A stretch of DNA of 64,000 nucleotides from Pelomonas sp965229315 (GTDB lineage: Bacteria; Pseudomonadota; Gammaproteobacteria; Burkholderiales; Burkholderiaceae_C): assembly GCF_965229315.1 (NCBI RefSeq), contig NZ_CBDDJA010000002.1, forward strand, positions 3,534,001 to 3,598,000, read 5' to 3'. The notes below the pieces were generated by a model that saw only the letters and a list, made by a program, of their open reading frames with translations, searched no databases and was not told the DNA's origin. Shown here piece by piece: positions 35,745 to 45,066 of the stretch. Positions within the stretch are counted from its first letter, which is position 1, and every line of letters starts with the position of its first letter. The position numbers and the translations under genes are program-made.

Positions 35745-37070
35745 TCAGAGGATGAAGCGGCTCAGGTCCTCGTTGGCAGCCAGCGCCCCCAGCTTGGTGT
35801 CGACGGCCTGCGCGTCGATGACCACCGTCTCGCCGCTGCGGCGCGGCGCGTCGAAACTGATCTCGTCGAGCAGCCGCTCCATCACCGTGGCCAGGCGGCG
35901 CGCCCCGATGTTCTCGGTGCGCTCGTTGACCTCGTAGGCGATCTCCGCGATGCGGCGGACGGCCTCGGGCTGCAGGTCCAGCGTGACGCCCTCGGTCGCA
36001 AGCAAGGCCTGGTACTGCTTGACCAGGCTGGCATGCGTGCTCGTCAGGATGGCCTCGAAGTCGGCCACCGACAGCGAGTCCAGTTCCACGCGGATGGGCA
36101 GGCGCCCCTGCAGCTCGGGGATGAGGTCGCTGGGCTTGGCGAGGTGGAAGGCGCCGCTGGCGATGAAGAGCACGTGATCGGTCTTCACGAGGCCGTACTT
36201 CGTCGACACCGTCGTGCCCTCAACCAGCGGCAGCAGGTCGCGCTGCACGCCCTGGCGCGACACCTCCGCGCCCCCGTGCTCCTGGCGGGACGCGACCTTG
36301 TCGATCTCGTCGATGAACACGATGCCCATCTCCTGCGCGCTGGCGAGCGCCGCCTCGCGGATCTCGTCCTCGTTGACGAGCTTGGCGGCCTCTTCGTCGA
36401 TGAGCAGCTTCATCGCTTCGCCGACCCTGAGCTTGCGCGTCTTCTTCTGCCCCGCACCGAACTGGCTGAACATGCCCTTGAGCTGCTCGGCCATGTCCTC
36501 CATGCCCGGCTGATTGCCGAAGGGGCCGAGCACCTCCAGGCTGGGCTTGGGCGCGAGCAGGTCGAGTTCGATGTCCTTGTCGTCGAGCTGCCCCTCGCGC
36601 AAACGCTTGCGCAGCGTCTGGCGGGTCGCGTTGTCGCTGTCCGCACCGGCGTGCGTGCCCGGCAGCAGCACGTCGAGGATGCGGTCCTCGGCGGCGTCCT
36701 CGGCGCGCGTCTGGCAGCGGCGCATCGCGCCCTCGCGCTCCTGCTTGACGGCCACCTCGACGAGGTCGCGCACGATGGAGTCCACGTCCTTGCCGACGTA
36801 GCCCACCTCGGTGAACTTGGTGGCCTCCACCTTGATGAACGGCGCGCCCGCCAGCTTGGCCAGCCGGCGCGCGATCTCGGTCTTGCCCACGCCGGTGGGG
36901 CCGATCATCAGGATGTTCTTGGGCGTGATCTCGCCGCGCAGCTTCTCGTCGACCTGCTGACGCCGCCAGCGGTTGCGCATCGCGATGGCGACGGCGCGCT
37001 TGGCGGCCTGCTGGCCGACGATGTGCCGGTCCAGTTCGGAGACGATTTCCTGGGGGGTCATGCTGCTCAT
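35745..37070 (-). CDS. hslU: ATP-dependent protease ATPase subunit HslU
   Basis: A 441-residue AAA+ unfoldase that feeds substrates to the HslV peptidase. Motifs are VGQQAAKRAVAIAMRNRWRR, Walker A GPTGVGKTE, FTEVGYVGKDV, Walker B GIVFIDEIDK, and the sensor-2 region NIGARRLATVMERLL. The C-terminal EDLSRFIL matches the tail that inserts into HslV. Length is standard. It is downstream of hslV, with a 196-base spacer. Confidence 0.97.
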   Translation of the reverse strand: MSSMTPQEIVSELDRHIVGQQAAKRAVAIAMRNRWRRQQVDEKLRGEITPKNILMIGPTGVGKTEIARRLAKLAGAPFIKVEATKFTEVGYVGKDVDSIVRDLVEVAVKQEREGAMRRCQTRAEDAAEDRILDVLLPGTHAGADSDNATRQTLRKRLREGQLDDKDIELDLLAPKPSLEVLGPFGNQPGMEDMAEQLKGMFSQFGAGQKKTRKLRVGEAMKLLIDEEAAKLVNEDEIREAALASAQEMGIVFIDEIDKVASRQEHGGAEVSRQGVQRDLLPLVEGTTVSTKYGLVKTDHVLFIASGAFHLAKPSDLIPELQGRLPIRVELDSLSVADFEAILTSTHASLVKQYQALLATEGVTLDLQPEAVRRIAEIAYEVNERTENIGARRLATVMERLLDEISFDAPRRSGETVVIDAQAVDTKLGALAANEDLSRFIL

Positions 37071-37266
37071 GGCGTTGCGTGGAGTGGCGCCGCCGTCATG
37101 CGGCGACTGGGACCAATGACAGGGAGAGTTCGCTGTTGACGATGCGCGCTTGCGGTGTGGCGGGCCTCGCGGCGCCGCGCGGTGGCGAGACCGGCTCGGC
37201 GCAATCCGTGCGCACGACGCTCAAGCCGCTGCCCACACCCTGATCTCCGGCCGCCGCGCCCGGCCC
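37071..37266. other. Spacer of 196 bases between hslV and hslU
   Basis: hslV and hslU are usually separated by only a few bases. This spacer is GC-rich; I see no gene and no clear terminator or promoter in it. Confidence 0.5.
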
Positions 37267-37845
37267 TCAGGCGGCCGGGATCGGCTCCAGGATCTCGAGC
37301 GTGTGGCTCTGGTTGGTGTAGATGCAGATCTCGCCAGCGATGACCAGCGACTGCTTGACGATGTCGGCCGCGCTCATCTCGGTGTGCGCGAGCAGCGCCT
37401 TGGCCGCCGCCTGCGCATAGGCGCCGCCGGAGCCGATGGCCACGATGCCCTGCTCCGGCTCCAGCACGTCGCCATTGCCGGTGATGATCAGCGACGCCGT
37501 GCGGTCGGCCACCGCCAGCATGGCCTCCAGGCGCCGCAACACGCGGTCGGTGCGCCAGTCGCGCGTCAGCTCGACGGCCGCGCGCACGAGGTGGCCCTGG
37601 TGCTTCTCCAGCTTGGCTTCGAAGCGTTCGAACAGCGTGAACGCGTCGGCCGTGGCGCCGGCAAAACCGGCCAGCACCTGGTCGCGGTAGAGCTTGCGGA
37701 CCTTGCGCGCGCTGGACTTGACGACGGTGTTGCCCAGGGTGACCTGGCCGTCGCCACCGATGGCGACCTGCCAGCCGGCGGGCGTCTGGCGGCGCACGGA
37801 GACGATGGTGGTGCCGTGATAGACGGCGGAAGAATCGGAAGACAT
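37267..37845 (-). CDS. hslV: ATP-dependent protease peptidase subunit HslV
   Basis: A 192-residue threonine peptidase. The catalytic Thr12 heads TTIVSVRR after a short propeptide ending YHG, which is removed on maturation. GDGQVTLGNTVVKSSARKVRKL contains the conserved catalytic lysine region, and GSGGAYAQAAAKALL is also conserved. With HslU it degrades misfolded and regulatory cytoplasmic proteins. Confidence 0.97.
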   Translation of the reverse strand: MSSDSSAVYHGTTIVSVRRQTPAGWQVAIGGDGQVTLGNTVVKSSARKVRKLYRDQVLAGFAGATADAFTLFERFEAKLEKHQGHLVRAAVELTRDWRTDRVLRRLEAMLAVADRTASLIITGNGDVLEPEQGIVAIGSGGAYAQAAAKALLAHTEMSAADIVKQSLVIAGEICIYTNQSHTLEILEPIPAA

Positions 37846-37889
37846 AGCCGTCCTAGTTGAGGTGCGGCCGCGGTTTCGCAAGGCCGGCG

Positions 37890-39650
37890 TCAGTTGATCC
37901 TGACCTTCACTTTCGCATGCTCGTTGATGCCCATCGCGCCGAAGAACAGCGCGACGAGGCGGTGCGTGTCGACGAACACCACCGTGCGGTTCTCGCTGCG
38001 GCGTTGCAGCACCCAGTTCAACAGGTCGCCGGCGGCCATGAAGTCCAGGCGGATCAGCTTGGTGCAGGAGATGTTGATGAGGCTGGCGTCGCCCACCTCG
38101 GCAGACATCGCGCGCAGGTGTTCGGCCATGTCGCCGCTGAGCTGGCCCATCAGCTCGACATGCGCCGCCAGGTTCACGGCATCCGGAACGCTGGTGTCGA
38201 GGAAGGTCGACTGGGCCTCGCTGGGCATCGTGCTCGACGCCGGGCCGTTGGTCGACAGGCCGGCACCGCCGATGCGCACGCGGCATTTCGCGGGCTCCCA
38301 CGACGGCGGCGAGACTTCATAGGTCACGCAGTAGTCGATGGCGGTCTCGTCGAACTGGTCGGGGCGGTTGGCCAGGCGCAGCGCCTCCAGGCGCAGCATC
38401 CACAGGGCCGGATCGGTGTCCCGCTCGCCGAGCGGGGCCAGTTCCTTGAGCTGGCTCAGGAAGCGTTCGCCCCCGATCCAGCGCTGATCCACTTGTTGCT
38501 GCGCCCAGACGCGCATCAGCTGGCGCAGCCGTATCGCCGCATCGATCTCGACATGATCCAGCGCGCTCCAGTCCAGCACCCACGGCATGGGCAGCGTCTC
38601 GCTGCGCTTTTGCAGCACCGCCACGTCGTCGGCCGTCAGTGTGGCGGGCGCCGTCCAACTGACCTGCGTGGCCCGGGCCATGGGCGAGCGGCTGGCCTGG
38701 CGGGTCGACTCGGCCACCAGCTTGGGCATGGAAAACCATTGCGGCGCGGACAGCCCGAACTGCTGGGCGTACTCGACCGCCAGCACCTCGAACTTGCCAT
38801 GGGCGCCCGTGGCGCGGTAGTGATCGAACAGCACCAGCCAGGTTTCGCCGTGCAGGTTGCGGCTGCCGCCGGGGCGCACGAGCTCGGTCAGCGCGCGCTC
38901 GCTGGTGTCGTAATCCGCGTTGGCGAAGGCGATGACGGCTTCGTCCAGATCGGGGTCGTGCACCGCCTCCTGCACCTCCAGCTGCGGCGAGGACTCCGCC
39001 AGCGTGAAGGACAGCGGCATGTCCAGCGGTGGCAGGTCGGGCAAACGGCTCGGCGCCGCGTCGGACAGCGGCGGAATGGCCGCACCCATCGTCACGGCGG
39101 CCGGCGGCGTCGGCGCCTGAAGGCGCTGCACTTCCTGAGGGCTGGAGAACTCGCTGACGCGGCCGCTCGCAGGCTCCATGGGCGACGCAGCCAGCGTGGA
39201 TGCGAACGCCACCGGCCGTGTGCTGGTCTCGAAGAAGCCGGGTTGCTGCTTCGGCGAGGCCTGCGTCGTTGCAAAGCTCTCGCCCACCATCTGCTGCTCG
39301 ATTTCGTCGATCTTGGCTTTCACGCCCAGGTCGATCTTGGAGTTGGGCTCGCTGGCGCGCTCGTCCTCACCCAGCCGGGACGGCGACGAGGCGAGCGCGG
39401 CCAGTTGCTCGGGCGTCAGGCCTTCGCGGCGGATGCGGCGCAGCATGTCGAGCTCGCGCTTGCGCACGAAGTCGTTGCGGCGCTTGCGCTCCACCATCGC
39501 CCGCAACTCCGCCTTGGCGAGGTCGCCTTCGGGGTCGTCCTGGCGGGAGTTGATCTCCGCCCAGTCGGTCGTCGGGTTGGCGACGAAGCGCGCGACCTTG
39601 CGGAAGAAGCTGTCGCCTTCCTTGGGGTCCGCGGGCTTGGACTCGGACAC
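37890..39650 (-). CDS. STAS-domain protein with long N-terminal region
   Basis: A 586-residue soluble protein. The N-terminal 120 residues are charged (FFRKVARFVANPTTDWAEIN, RKRRNDFVRKRELDML) and followed by a low-complexity Ala/Pro/Ser linker to about 210. A helical region resembling tetratricopeptide-like repeats (TYEVSPP, FEVLAVEYAQQFGLSAPQWF) follows. The C-terminal 90 residues (SLINISCTKLIRLDFMAAGDLLNWVL to FVDTHRLVALFFGAMGI) match a STAS fold, as in anti-sigma-factor antagonists, without an obvious phospho-serine. It belongs to a family seen next to hslVU in Burkholderiales; function is unknown. Confidence 0.75.
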   Translation of the reverse strand: MSESKPADPKEGDSFFRKVARFVANPTTDWAEINSRQDDPEGDLAKAELRAMVERKRRNDFVRKRELDMLRRIRREGLTPEQLAALASSPSRLGEDERASEPNSKIDLGVKAKIDEIEQQMVGESFATTQASPKQQPGFFETSTRPVAFASTLAASPMEPASGRVSEFSSPQEVQRLQAPTPPAAVTMGAAIPPLSDAAPSRLPDLPPLDMPLSFTLAESSPQLEVQEAVHDPDLDEAVIAFANADYDTSERALTELVRPGGSRNLHGETWLVLFDHYRATGAHGKFEVLAVEYAQQFGLSAPQWFSMPKLVAESTRQASRSPMARATQVSWTAPATLTADDVAVLQKRSETLPMPWVLDWSALDHVEIDAAIRLRQLMRVWAQQQVDQRWIGGERFLSQLKELAPLGERDTDPALWMLRLEALRLANRPDQFDETAIDYCVTYEVSPPSWEPAKCRVRIGGAGLSTNGPASSTMPSEAQSTFLDTSVPDAVNLAAHVELMGQLSGDMAEHLRAMSAEVGDASLINISCTKLIRLDFMAAGDLLNWVLQRRSENRTVVFVDTHRLVALFFGAMGINEHAKVKVRIN

Positions 39651-39707
39651 GGCTGTTCTCAGGCTTGCAGAGGGCCAAGCGCCGGGCCGCTCCCAAGCCG
39701 GCCCGTC

Positions 39708-39760
39708 CGGCGATGTGCTTGCGGGGCACGCCCCGCAAGCATCGCCGTCCCCTTGGGGGA
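39708..39760. repeat. Extragenic palindromic element, two tandem hairpins
   Basis: A long imperfect hairpin pairs 39708-39727 with 39730-39747, with a 2-base loop and a 2-base bulge. It is followed by a TCCCC-TT-GGGGGA hairpin at 39748-39760. Neither has a T-run. Similar short CCCC-loop-GGGG hairpins occur near 18048, 23370 and 47335, so this looks like a recurring extragenic palindrome in this genome. Confidence 0.55.
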
Positions 39761-39815
39761 CCGACTGGGCGCGCCCGCGTTCAGCGGGGCGGGGCCGGGC
39801 GAGGGGCGAACCATT

Positions 39816-40454
39816 TCAGTCGCCGAACATTTTTTGCTTCAGCTCGCGGCGCTGCTGCGCTTCCAGCGACAGCGTGGCCGTCGGACGGGCGATCAGGCGG
39901 CCCAGGCCGATGGGTTCGCCGGTCTCGTCGCAATAACCGTAGTCACCGGTGTCCAGCCGCGCGATGGACTGCACGATCTTCTTCAGCAGCTTGCGCTCGC
40001 GGTCGCGCGTGCGCAGTTCCAGCGCATGCTCTTCCTCGATGGTGGCGCGGTCCGCCGGGTCGGGCACGATGGTCGTGTCCTCGCGCAGATGCTCGGTCGT
40101 CTCGCCGGCGTTGGACAGCACCTCGCTCTTCAGGCCTTCGAGCTTGGCGCGGAAGAACTCGATCTGCTTGGCGTTCATGTACTCCGAGTCCGGCATGGCC
40201 AGGACTTCGGCGTCGCTGAGATCGGCGCCCGCCTTGCTCTTCCAGGCATTGGCGAGCTTGGGGTCGCCCTTGGCGGCCACCCGCGTGATCTCGTCGGGCT
40301 GGGGCGCGCCGCGCACAGGCGGCTTGGGCGGCGCGAAGCGATCCGAGAAGCGGTTGCCGGGCGCGGGCGCCTCGAGCATCGCGACGTCGGCGCCAGCGTC
40401 GGTCTTCTTGGCGCCCTTGGTGGACGCGGATTTGGGGGCCGGGGTCTTGCTCAC
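39816..40454 (-). CDS. dksA: DksA-type RNA polymerase-binding regulator with single-Cys zinc-finger region
   Basis: A 212-residue DksA homologue. DksA binds RNA polymerase's secondary channel and, with ppGpp, controls rRNA and amino-acid operons. The coiled-coil part (about 100-165) has DTTIVPDPADRATIEEEHALELRTRDRERKLLKKI cut by the tip residues. The zinc-finger region reads YGYCDETGEPIG then ARPTATLSLEAQQRRE: only one of the four canonical cysteines remains, so zinc is probably not bound. The GTG start at 40454 has GAGGAG 6 bases upstream and gives an SKTPAPK N-terminus; an ATG nine codons earlier (40481) lacks a good site. The first 90 residues are a disordered Lys/Ala/Pro region. Confidence 0.88.
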   Translation of the reverse strand: MSKTPAPKSASTKGAKKTDAGADVAMLEAPAPGNRFSDRFAPPKPPVRGAPQPDEITRVAAKGDPKLANAWKSKAGADLSDAEVLAMPDSEYMNAKQIEFFRAKLEGLKSEVLSNAGETTEHLREDTTIVPDPADRATIEEEHALELRTRDRERKLLKKIVQSIARLDTGDYGYCDETGEPIGLGRLIARPTATLSLEAQQRRELKQKMFGD

Positions 40455-40613
40455 TGTCTTCTCCTCGCTCTTGGCGCGCATCGGCGCGGTGTCAGACCTT
40501 GCAATCTCACTGCTAATCAGCCGGCGGCCCGATTTTGAGCGCGGCGGATTGTAGCCATGGGATTTCCGAGGCCTGTACCCCCCCTGAAACCGGTGTCCCA
40601 GGGGCATCAAACA

Positions 40614-41666
40614 TCACGCCAGGCAACCTTCCAGGCCTTGCATCAACACCTCCTTGGGGAGATCGATGCCGATGAACACCATCTTGCTCTGTTTCTTCTC
40701 GCCAGGCATCCAGCGAGGACCCAGATCGGAGCCCATCATCTGATGCACGCCCTGGAAGATGACCTTCTTGTCGGTGCCTTTCATGTGTAGGACACCCTTG
40801 TATCTCAGCATCTTGGGGCCGTACACCTGCACGATGGCACCCAGGAAGTCTTCCAGCTTGGCCGGGTTGAAGGCCTTGTCGGAGCGGAAGACGAAGCTCT
40901 TCACGTCGTCGTCGTGGGCGTGGTGGTGCGGGTGGTCGCAGTGCTCACCATGCTCGTGGTCATGACCATGGTGGTGGTCGTGATCGTGGGCGTCCGCCTT
41001 CAGGAAGTCGGGGTCGATCTCCAGCTTGGCGTTCAGGTTGAAGCCGCGCAGGTCGAAGACCTTGGACAGCGCCACTTCGCCGAAATGCGCCGTCTGGATG
41101 GGCGCACGCGGGTTCATGTGCTTGATGCGGTGGATCAACGCCTCGACGGCCGCAGGCTCGACCAGGTCGCTCTTGCTGATGAAGATCTGGTCGGCAAAGC
41201 CCACCTGCATGCGCGCTTCCTGGCGGGTGTTGAGCTGCTCGTCGGCGTGCTTGGCATCCACCAGCGTCAGCACCGAGTCCAGCAGGTAGCTCTCGGCGAT
41301 CTCGTCGTCCATGAAGAAGGTCTGGGCCACGGGGCCGGGATCGGCCAGGCCGGTGGTCTCGATCACCACCCGGTCGAAGCTCAGCTCGCCCTTGCGGCGC
41401 TTGGCGGCGAGGTCGGACAGCGTCGTGCGCAGGTCTTCGCGGATCGTGCAGCAGACGCAGCCGTTGCTCATCTGGATGATCTGCTCGTTGGTGTCCGACA
41501 CGAGGATGTCGGTGTCGATGTTCTCCTCGCCGAACTCGTTCTCGATGACGGCGATCTTCTGGCCGTGGGCTTCGGTCAGGATGCGCTTGAGCAGCGTCGT
41601 CTTGCCCGCACCGAGGAAGCCGGTCAGGATGGTGGCGGGGATGAGGCCTTGGGCAGCAGTGGACAT
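40614..41666 (-). CDS. COG0523 metallochaperone-type GTPase (CobW/YjiA family)
   Basis: A 350-residue G3E GTPase. Walker A is GFLGAGKTTLL near residue 15, the metal-binding CxCC motif is GCVCCTI near 65, Walker B is VIETTGLADP, and the NKxD-like base-recognition motif is ISKSDL. A His/Asp-rich segment of about 28 residues (around 225-255) is a metal reservoir seen in zinc-associated members. The C-terminal CobW_C domain follows. Proposed role: delivery of zinc or another metal to client proteins. It precedes the single-Cys dksA on the same strand, 159 bases apart. Confidence 0.88.
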   Translation of the reverse strand: MSTAAQGLIPATILTGFLGAGKTTLLKRILTEAHGQKIAVIENEFGEENIDTDILVSDTNEQIIQMSNGCVCCTIREDLRTTLSDLAAKRRKGELSFDRVVIETTGLADPGPVAQTFFMDDEIAESYLLDSVLTLVDAKHADEQLNTRQEARMQVGFADQIFISKSDLVEPAAVEALIHRIKHMNPRAPIQTAHFGEVALSKVFDLRGFNLNAKLEIDPDFLKADAHDHDHHHGHDHEHGEHCDHPHHHAHDDDVKSFVFRSDKAFNPAKLEDFLGAIVQVYGPKMLRYKGVLHMKGTDKKVIFQGVHQMMGSDLGPRWMPGEKKQSKMVFIGIDLPKEVLMQGLEGCLA

Positions 41667-41780
41667 GGTGGGGCCGTTTTTCAGGGAAGGCAGCGGATAT
41701 GGGGGCTGTGCGCCCGGCAACAAGGTCTTTTCAAACCAATCGGCTATTCTGTCCCTTCCGCAAACCCTTGACAGCGCCCC

Positions 41781-42662
41781 TTGAGCGAACCTCATTCAGG
41801 CCGGCCCCCAAGTCGCGGGGCCGCCAAACACCCGCCCGAGGCCCGTGGCCTGCTGGAGCGCATGCTGGAGTTCCTGCACCCCGGCCCCGACTCCAAGACC
41901 GAGCTGATCGAAACCCTGGCCGACGCCGAGCAGCGGGAGCTGATCGAGCCCGAGTCGCGCCAGATGCTGGAGGGCGTGCTGCGCATGGCCGAGCTGTCGG
42001 CGGGCGACGCGATGGTGGCCGCACCCCGCATGGACCTGCTGGACATCGACGCGCCCTACGACGAGCTGCTGGGCCTGGTCATCGACACCGGCCACTCGCG
42101 CTTCCCGGTCTATGACGGCGGCAAGGACAACATCATCGGCATCCTGCTCGCCAAGGACTTGCTGAAGATGCAGCGCGCGCCCGAGCTGAACCTGCGCGCG
42201 TTGCTGCGCCCCACCGTCTTCGTGCCCGAGAGCAAAGGGCTGAACGAGTTGCTGCGCGACTTCCGCTCCAACCGCAACCACCTGGCCATCGTCATCGACG
42301 AGTTCGGCAACACGGCCGGCCTCATCACCATCGAGGACGTGCTGGAGGAGATCGTCGGCGAGATCGAGGACGAGTTCGACGACAAGGACGGCGAGTCCGG
42401 TATCTACACGCTGGCCGACGGCACGCAGCGCATCGCCGGCGACGCCACCATCGCGGCCGTCAACGGGGCCTTCGGCCTGGCGCTGCCGGACCAGGACTTC
42501 GACACCATCGGCGGCCTCGTCGCCCATGAGCATGGCCGCGTGCCGCGGCGCGGCGAGTCCGTACAGGTGGCGGGGCTGAACTTCGCCGTCATGCTGACGC
42601 GGGGCGGCGCTGTGCGCTGGTTCAAGGTCACGCGCGCGCCCGACGACGAGTCCGCGGCGTGA
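41781..42662 (+). CDS. corC: CorC-type CBS-domain protein with TTG start
   Basis: A 293-residue cytoplasmic protein with two CBS domains (about 70-190: VAAPRMDLLDIDAP, HSRFPVYDGGKDNIIGILLAKDLL, FVPESKGLNELLRDFR, FGNTAGLITIEDVLEEIVGEI) and a C-terminal CorC_HlyC transporter-associated domain. It is linked to magnesium/cobalt efflux or membrane homeostasis. The first codon is TTG; the resulting N-terminus MSEPHSGRPPSRG matches close relatives, so a rare start is more likely than the internal ATG at residue 28. It overlaps lnt by GTGA. Confidence 0.9.
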   Translation: MSEPHSGRPPSRGAAKHPPEARGLLERMLEFLHPGPDSKTELIETLADAEQRELIEPESRQMLEGVLRMAELSAGDAMVAAPRMDLLDIDAPYDELLGLVIDTGHSRFPVYDGGKDNIIGILLAKDLLKMQRAPELNLRALLRPTVFVPESKGLNELLRDFRSNRNHLAIVIDEFGNTAGLITIEDVLEEIVGEIEDEFDDKDGESGIYTLADGTQRIAGDATIAAVNGAFGLALPDQDFDTIGGLVAHEHGRVPRRGESVQVAGLNFAVMLTRGGAVRWFKVTRAPDDESAA

Positions 42663-44110
42663 GCCGGTTGATGGGGTGGCGGGCCGCGGCGATCGCGCTG
42701 GCCGCTGGCGTGCTGCACACGGGGTCGTTCGCCCCTGCCAACGCCTGGTACCTGCAGATCATTGCGCTGGCGCTGCTGTTCGCCACCATCGAACGCGCCA
42801 CACCGCGGGCAGCGGCCGTGGGCGGCGCCCTGTTCGGCTTCGCCTGGCTGGCTTCGGGCCTGTGGTGGCTGCACATCAGCATGCACCAGTTCGGCGGCAT
42901 CCCCTGGCTGCTGGCGGCGCTGGCCGTGGCGCTGCTGGCGGCCTTCCTCAGCGGCTACTACGCGCTGGCCCTGGGCCTCGTCGCCCGCTGGATCGCCCCG
43001 GGGCGCTGGCGGCTGCTGGCGCTGGCGCCGGCTTGGCTGCTGGCCGAGCTGGCGCGGGCGACCTGGTTCAGCGGTTTCCCGTGGATCGCATCCGGCTATG
43101 CGCATACGGTCGGGCCGCTGGCCGGCTGGGCGCCGTGGGTGGGCGTGTACGGCATCTCGGCGCTGGGCGCGCTGGCGGCGTGCGGCCTCGTGCTGCTCAA
43201 GCGCGGCGCCACGGCCTGGGCCGCGCCCGCGTTGCTGCTGCCGCTGGCCGCCGCGCTGCTGCCGCAGGACTTCACCACATCGACCGGCCACCTCGCCGTG
43301 TCGCTGGTGCAGCCCAGCATCCCGCAGGACCAGAAGTTCGATCCGGCCCGCTTCGCCGCCAACCTCGAAACGCTGGCGCGGCTCGTGGAATCGGCGCGCG
43401 GCCAGGTCGTCATCACGCCGGAGTCCGTCGTGCCGTTGCCGCTCGCCGAGCTGGACCGGGCGACGCTGGAGCGCCTGTCCCGGCCGGACCGGCCAGCCCT
43501 GCTCGGCACCTTCCTGGGCAACGCGGACGAGGGCTTCGTGAACTCGGTCCTCGCGCTGGGTGGCGACTACAGCTACGGCAAGCGCCACCTGCTGCCCTTC
43601 GGCGAGTTCATCCCGCCAGGCCTGGGCTGGTTCGTGCGGGCGATGAAGATCCCGCTGGACGACCAGGCCCGCGGCGACCACCAGCGCGCCTGGGCCGTGG
43701 CCGGCCAGCGGCTGCGCCCGCTGATCTGCTACGAGGATCTGTTCGGCGAAGACATCGTGCAGAGCGCCGTCGGTCCCGATGCCGCCACCGTCTTCGTCAA
43801 CGTCAGCAACCTGGCCTGGTTCGGCACCGTCATGGTCCAGGACCAGCACCTGCAGTTCTCGCAGATGCGCGCGCTGGAGTTCCAGCGCCCCGTCGTGCGC
43901 TCGACCAACACCGGCGCCACCGCCGTCGTGGACCACCACGGCGCCGTCACGACGCGGCTGCCGGCCCTGGTTCGCGGCGTGCTGGAGGCCGAGGTCGACG
44001 GCCGCACCGGCACCACGCCGTATGCCCGCTGGCTGGCCCTGCTGGGCCTGTGGCCGCTCTGGGCGATTGCGCTGCTGACCCTGATCGGACTGAGGAAGGC
44101 GGCCCCATAG
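42659..44110 (+). CDS. lnt: Apolipoprotein N-acyltransferase Lnt
   Basis: A 483-residue inner-membrane enzyme that adds the third acyl chain to lipoproteins. About six N-terminal helices are followed by a nitrilase-like periplasmic domain with catalytic triad Glu255 (TPESVVPLP), Lys308 (YGKRHLLPFGEF) and Cys357 (LICYEDLFGE), and a final helix. The start is GTG, overlapping the corC stop. Its products include the lipoproteins predicted elsewhere in the window. Confidence 0.96.
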   Translation: MSRLMGWRAAAIALAAGVLHTGSFAPANAWYLQIIALALLFATIERATPRAAAVGGALFGFAWLASGLWWLHISMHQFGGIPWLLAALAVALLAAFLSGYYALALGLVARWIAPGRWRLLALAPAWLLAELARATWFSGFPWIASGYAHTVGPLAGWAPWVGVYGISALGALAACGLVLLKRGATAWAAPALLLPLAAALLPQDFTTSTGHLAVSLVQPSIPQDQKFDPARFAANLETLARLVESARGQVVITPESVVPLPLAELDRATLERLSRPDRPALLGTFLGNADEGFVNSVLALGGDYSYGKRHLLPFGEFIPPGLGWFVRAMKIPLDDQARGDHQRAWAVAGQRLRPLICYEDLFGEDIVQSAVGPDAATVFVNVSNLAWFGTVMVQDQHLQFSQMRALEFQRPVVRSTNTGATAVVDHHGAVTTRLPALVRGVLEAEVDGRTGTTPYARWLALLGLWPLWAIALLTLIGLRKAAP

Positions 44111-44139
44111 AATCGGCCACCCCCTTTCCGACGCATCTC

Positions 44140-45066
44140 ATGCTGACCTTCCAGCAAATCATCCTGACGCTGCAGGACTATTGGTCAAAACAGGGCTGCG
44201 CCCTGCTCCAGCCCTACGACATGGAAGTCGGCGCAGGCACCAGCCACACCGCCACCTTCCTGCGCGCCCTCGGCCCCGAGCCCTGGAAGGCCGCCTACGT
44301 GCAGCCCAGCCGCCGCCCCAAGGACGGCCGCTACGGCGAGAACCCCAACCGGCTGCAGCACTACTACCAGTACCAGGTCGTCTTGAAGCCCGCGCCGGCC
44401 AACATCCTGGAGCTGTACCTCGGCTCACTGGAGGCGCTGGGGTTCGATCTGAAGAAGAACGACGTGCGCTTCGTCGAGGACGACTGGGAGAACCCCACGC
44501 TCGGCTGCTGGGGCCTGGGTTGGGAGGTCTGGCTGAACGGCATGGAGGTCACGCAGTTCACCTACTTCCAGCAGGTCGGCGGCATCGACTGCAAGCCCAT
44601 CACCGGCGAGATCACCTATGGCCTGGAGCGCCTGGCCATGTACCTGCAGGGCAAGGAGTCGGTGTACGACCTGGTCTACACGGACGGCCTGACCTATGGG
44701 GACGTGTTCCACCAGAACGAGGTGGAGCAGTCGACGTACAACTTCGAGCACAGCGACGTGGACTTCCTGCTGGGCGCCTTTGCCGCGCACGAAAAGCAGA
44801 GCAAGCACCTGATGGCGCAGCACCTCGCCCTGCCCGCCTACGAGCAACTGCTGAAGGCCGGCCACAGCTTCAACCTGCTGGACGCGCGCGGCGCCATCAG
44901 CGTGACCGAACGCGCCGCCTACATCGGCCGCATCCGCAACCTGGCCCGTGCCGTGGCGCAGAGCTACCTGGACAGCCGCGCGCGGCTGGGCTTCCCGATG
45001 GCACTGAAGGAGCGCGCGGATGAAGTCATTGCGCAGATCGAACTGAAGAACAAGAAGGCGGCCTGA
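44140..45066 (+). CDS. glyQ: Glycyl-tRNA synthetase alpha subunit
   Basis: A 308-residue class II synthetase alpha subunit. It begins MLTFQQIILTLQDYWSKQGC and includes the active-site segments MEVGAGTSHTATFLRALGPEPW, YVQPSRRPKDGRYGENPNR and FTYFQQVGGIDC. It pairs with GlyS to form the alpha2-beta2 enzyme that charges tRNA-Gly. It overlaps glyS by one base (TGATG). Confidence 0.98.
   Translation: MLTFQQIILTLQDYWSKQGCALLQPYDMEVGAGTSHTATFLRALGPEPWKAAYVQPSRRPKDGRYGENPNRLQHYYQYQVVLKPAPANILELYLGSLEALGFDLKKNDVRFVEDDWENPTLGCWGLGWEVWLNGMEVTQFTYFQQVGGIDCKPITGEITYGLERLAMYLQGKESVYDLVYTDGLTYGDVFHQNEVEQSTYNFEHSDVDFLLGAFAAHEKQSKHLMAQHLALPAYEQLLKAGHSFNLLDARGAISVTERAAYIGRIRNLARAVAQSYLDSRARLGFPMALKERADEVIAQIELKNKKAA

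Noticed and set aside
40840..41000. Repeated GTGGT/CATGGTGG-like sequence as a tandem repeat or CRISPR remnant
   Set aside because: It encodes the His/Asp-rich metal-binding segment of the COG0523 GTPase.
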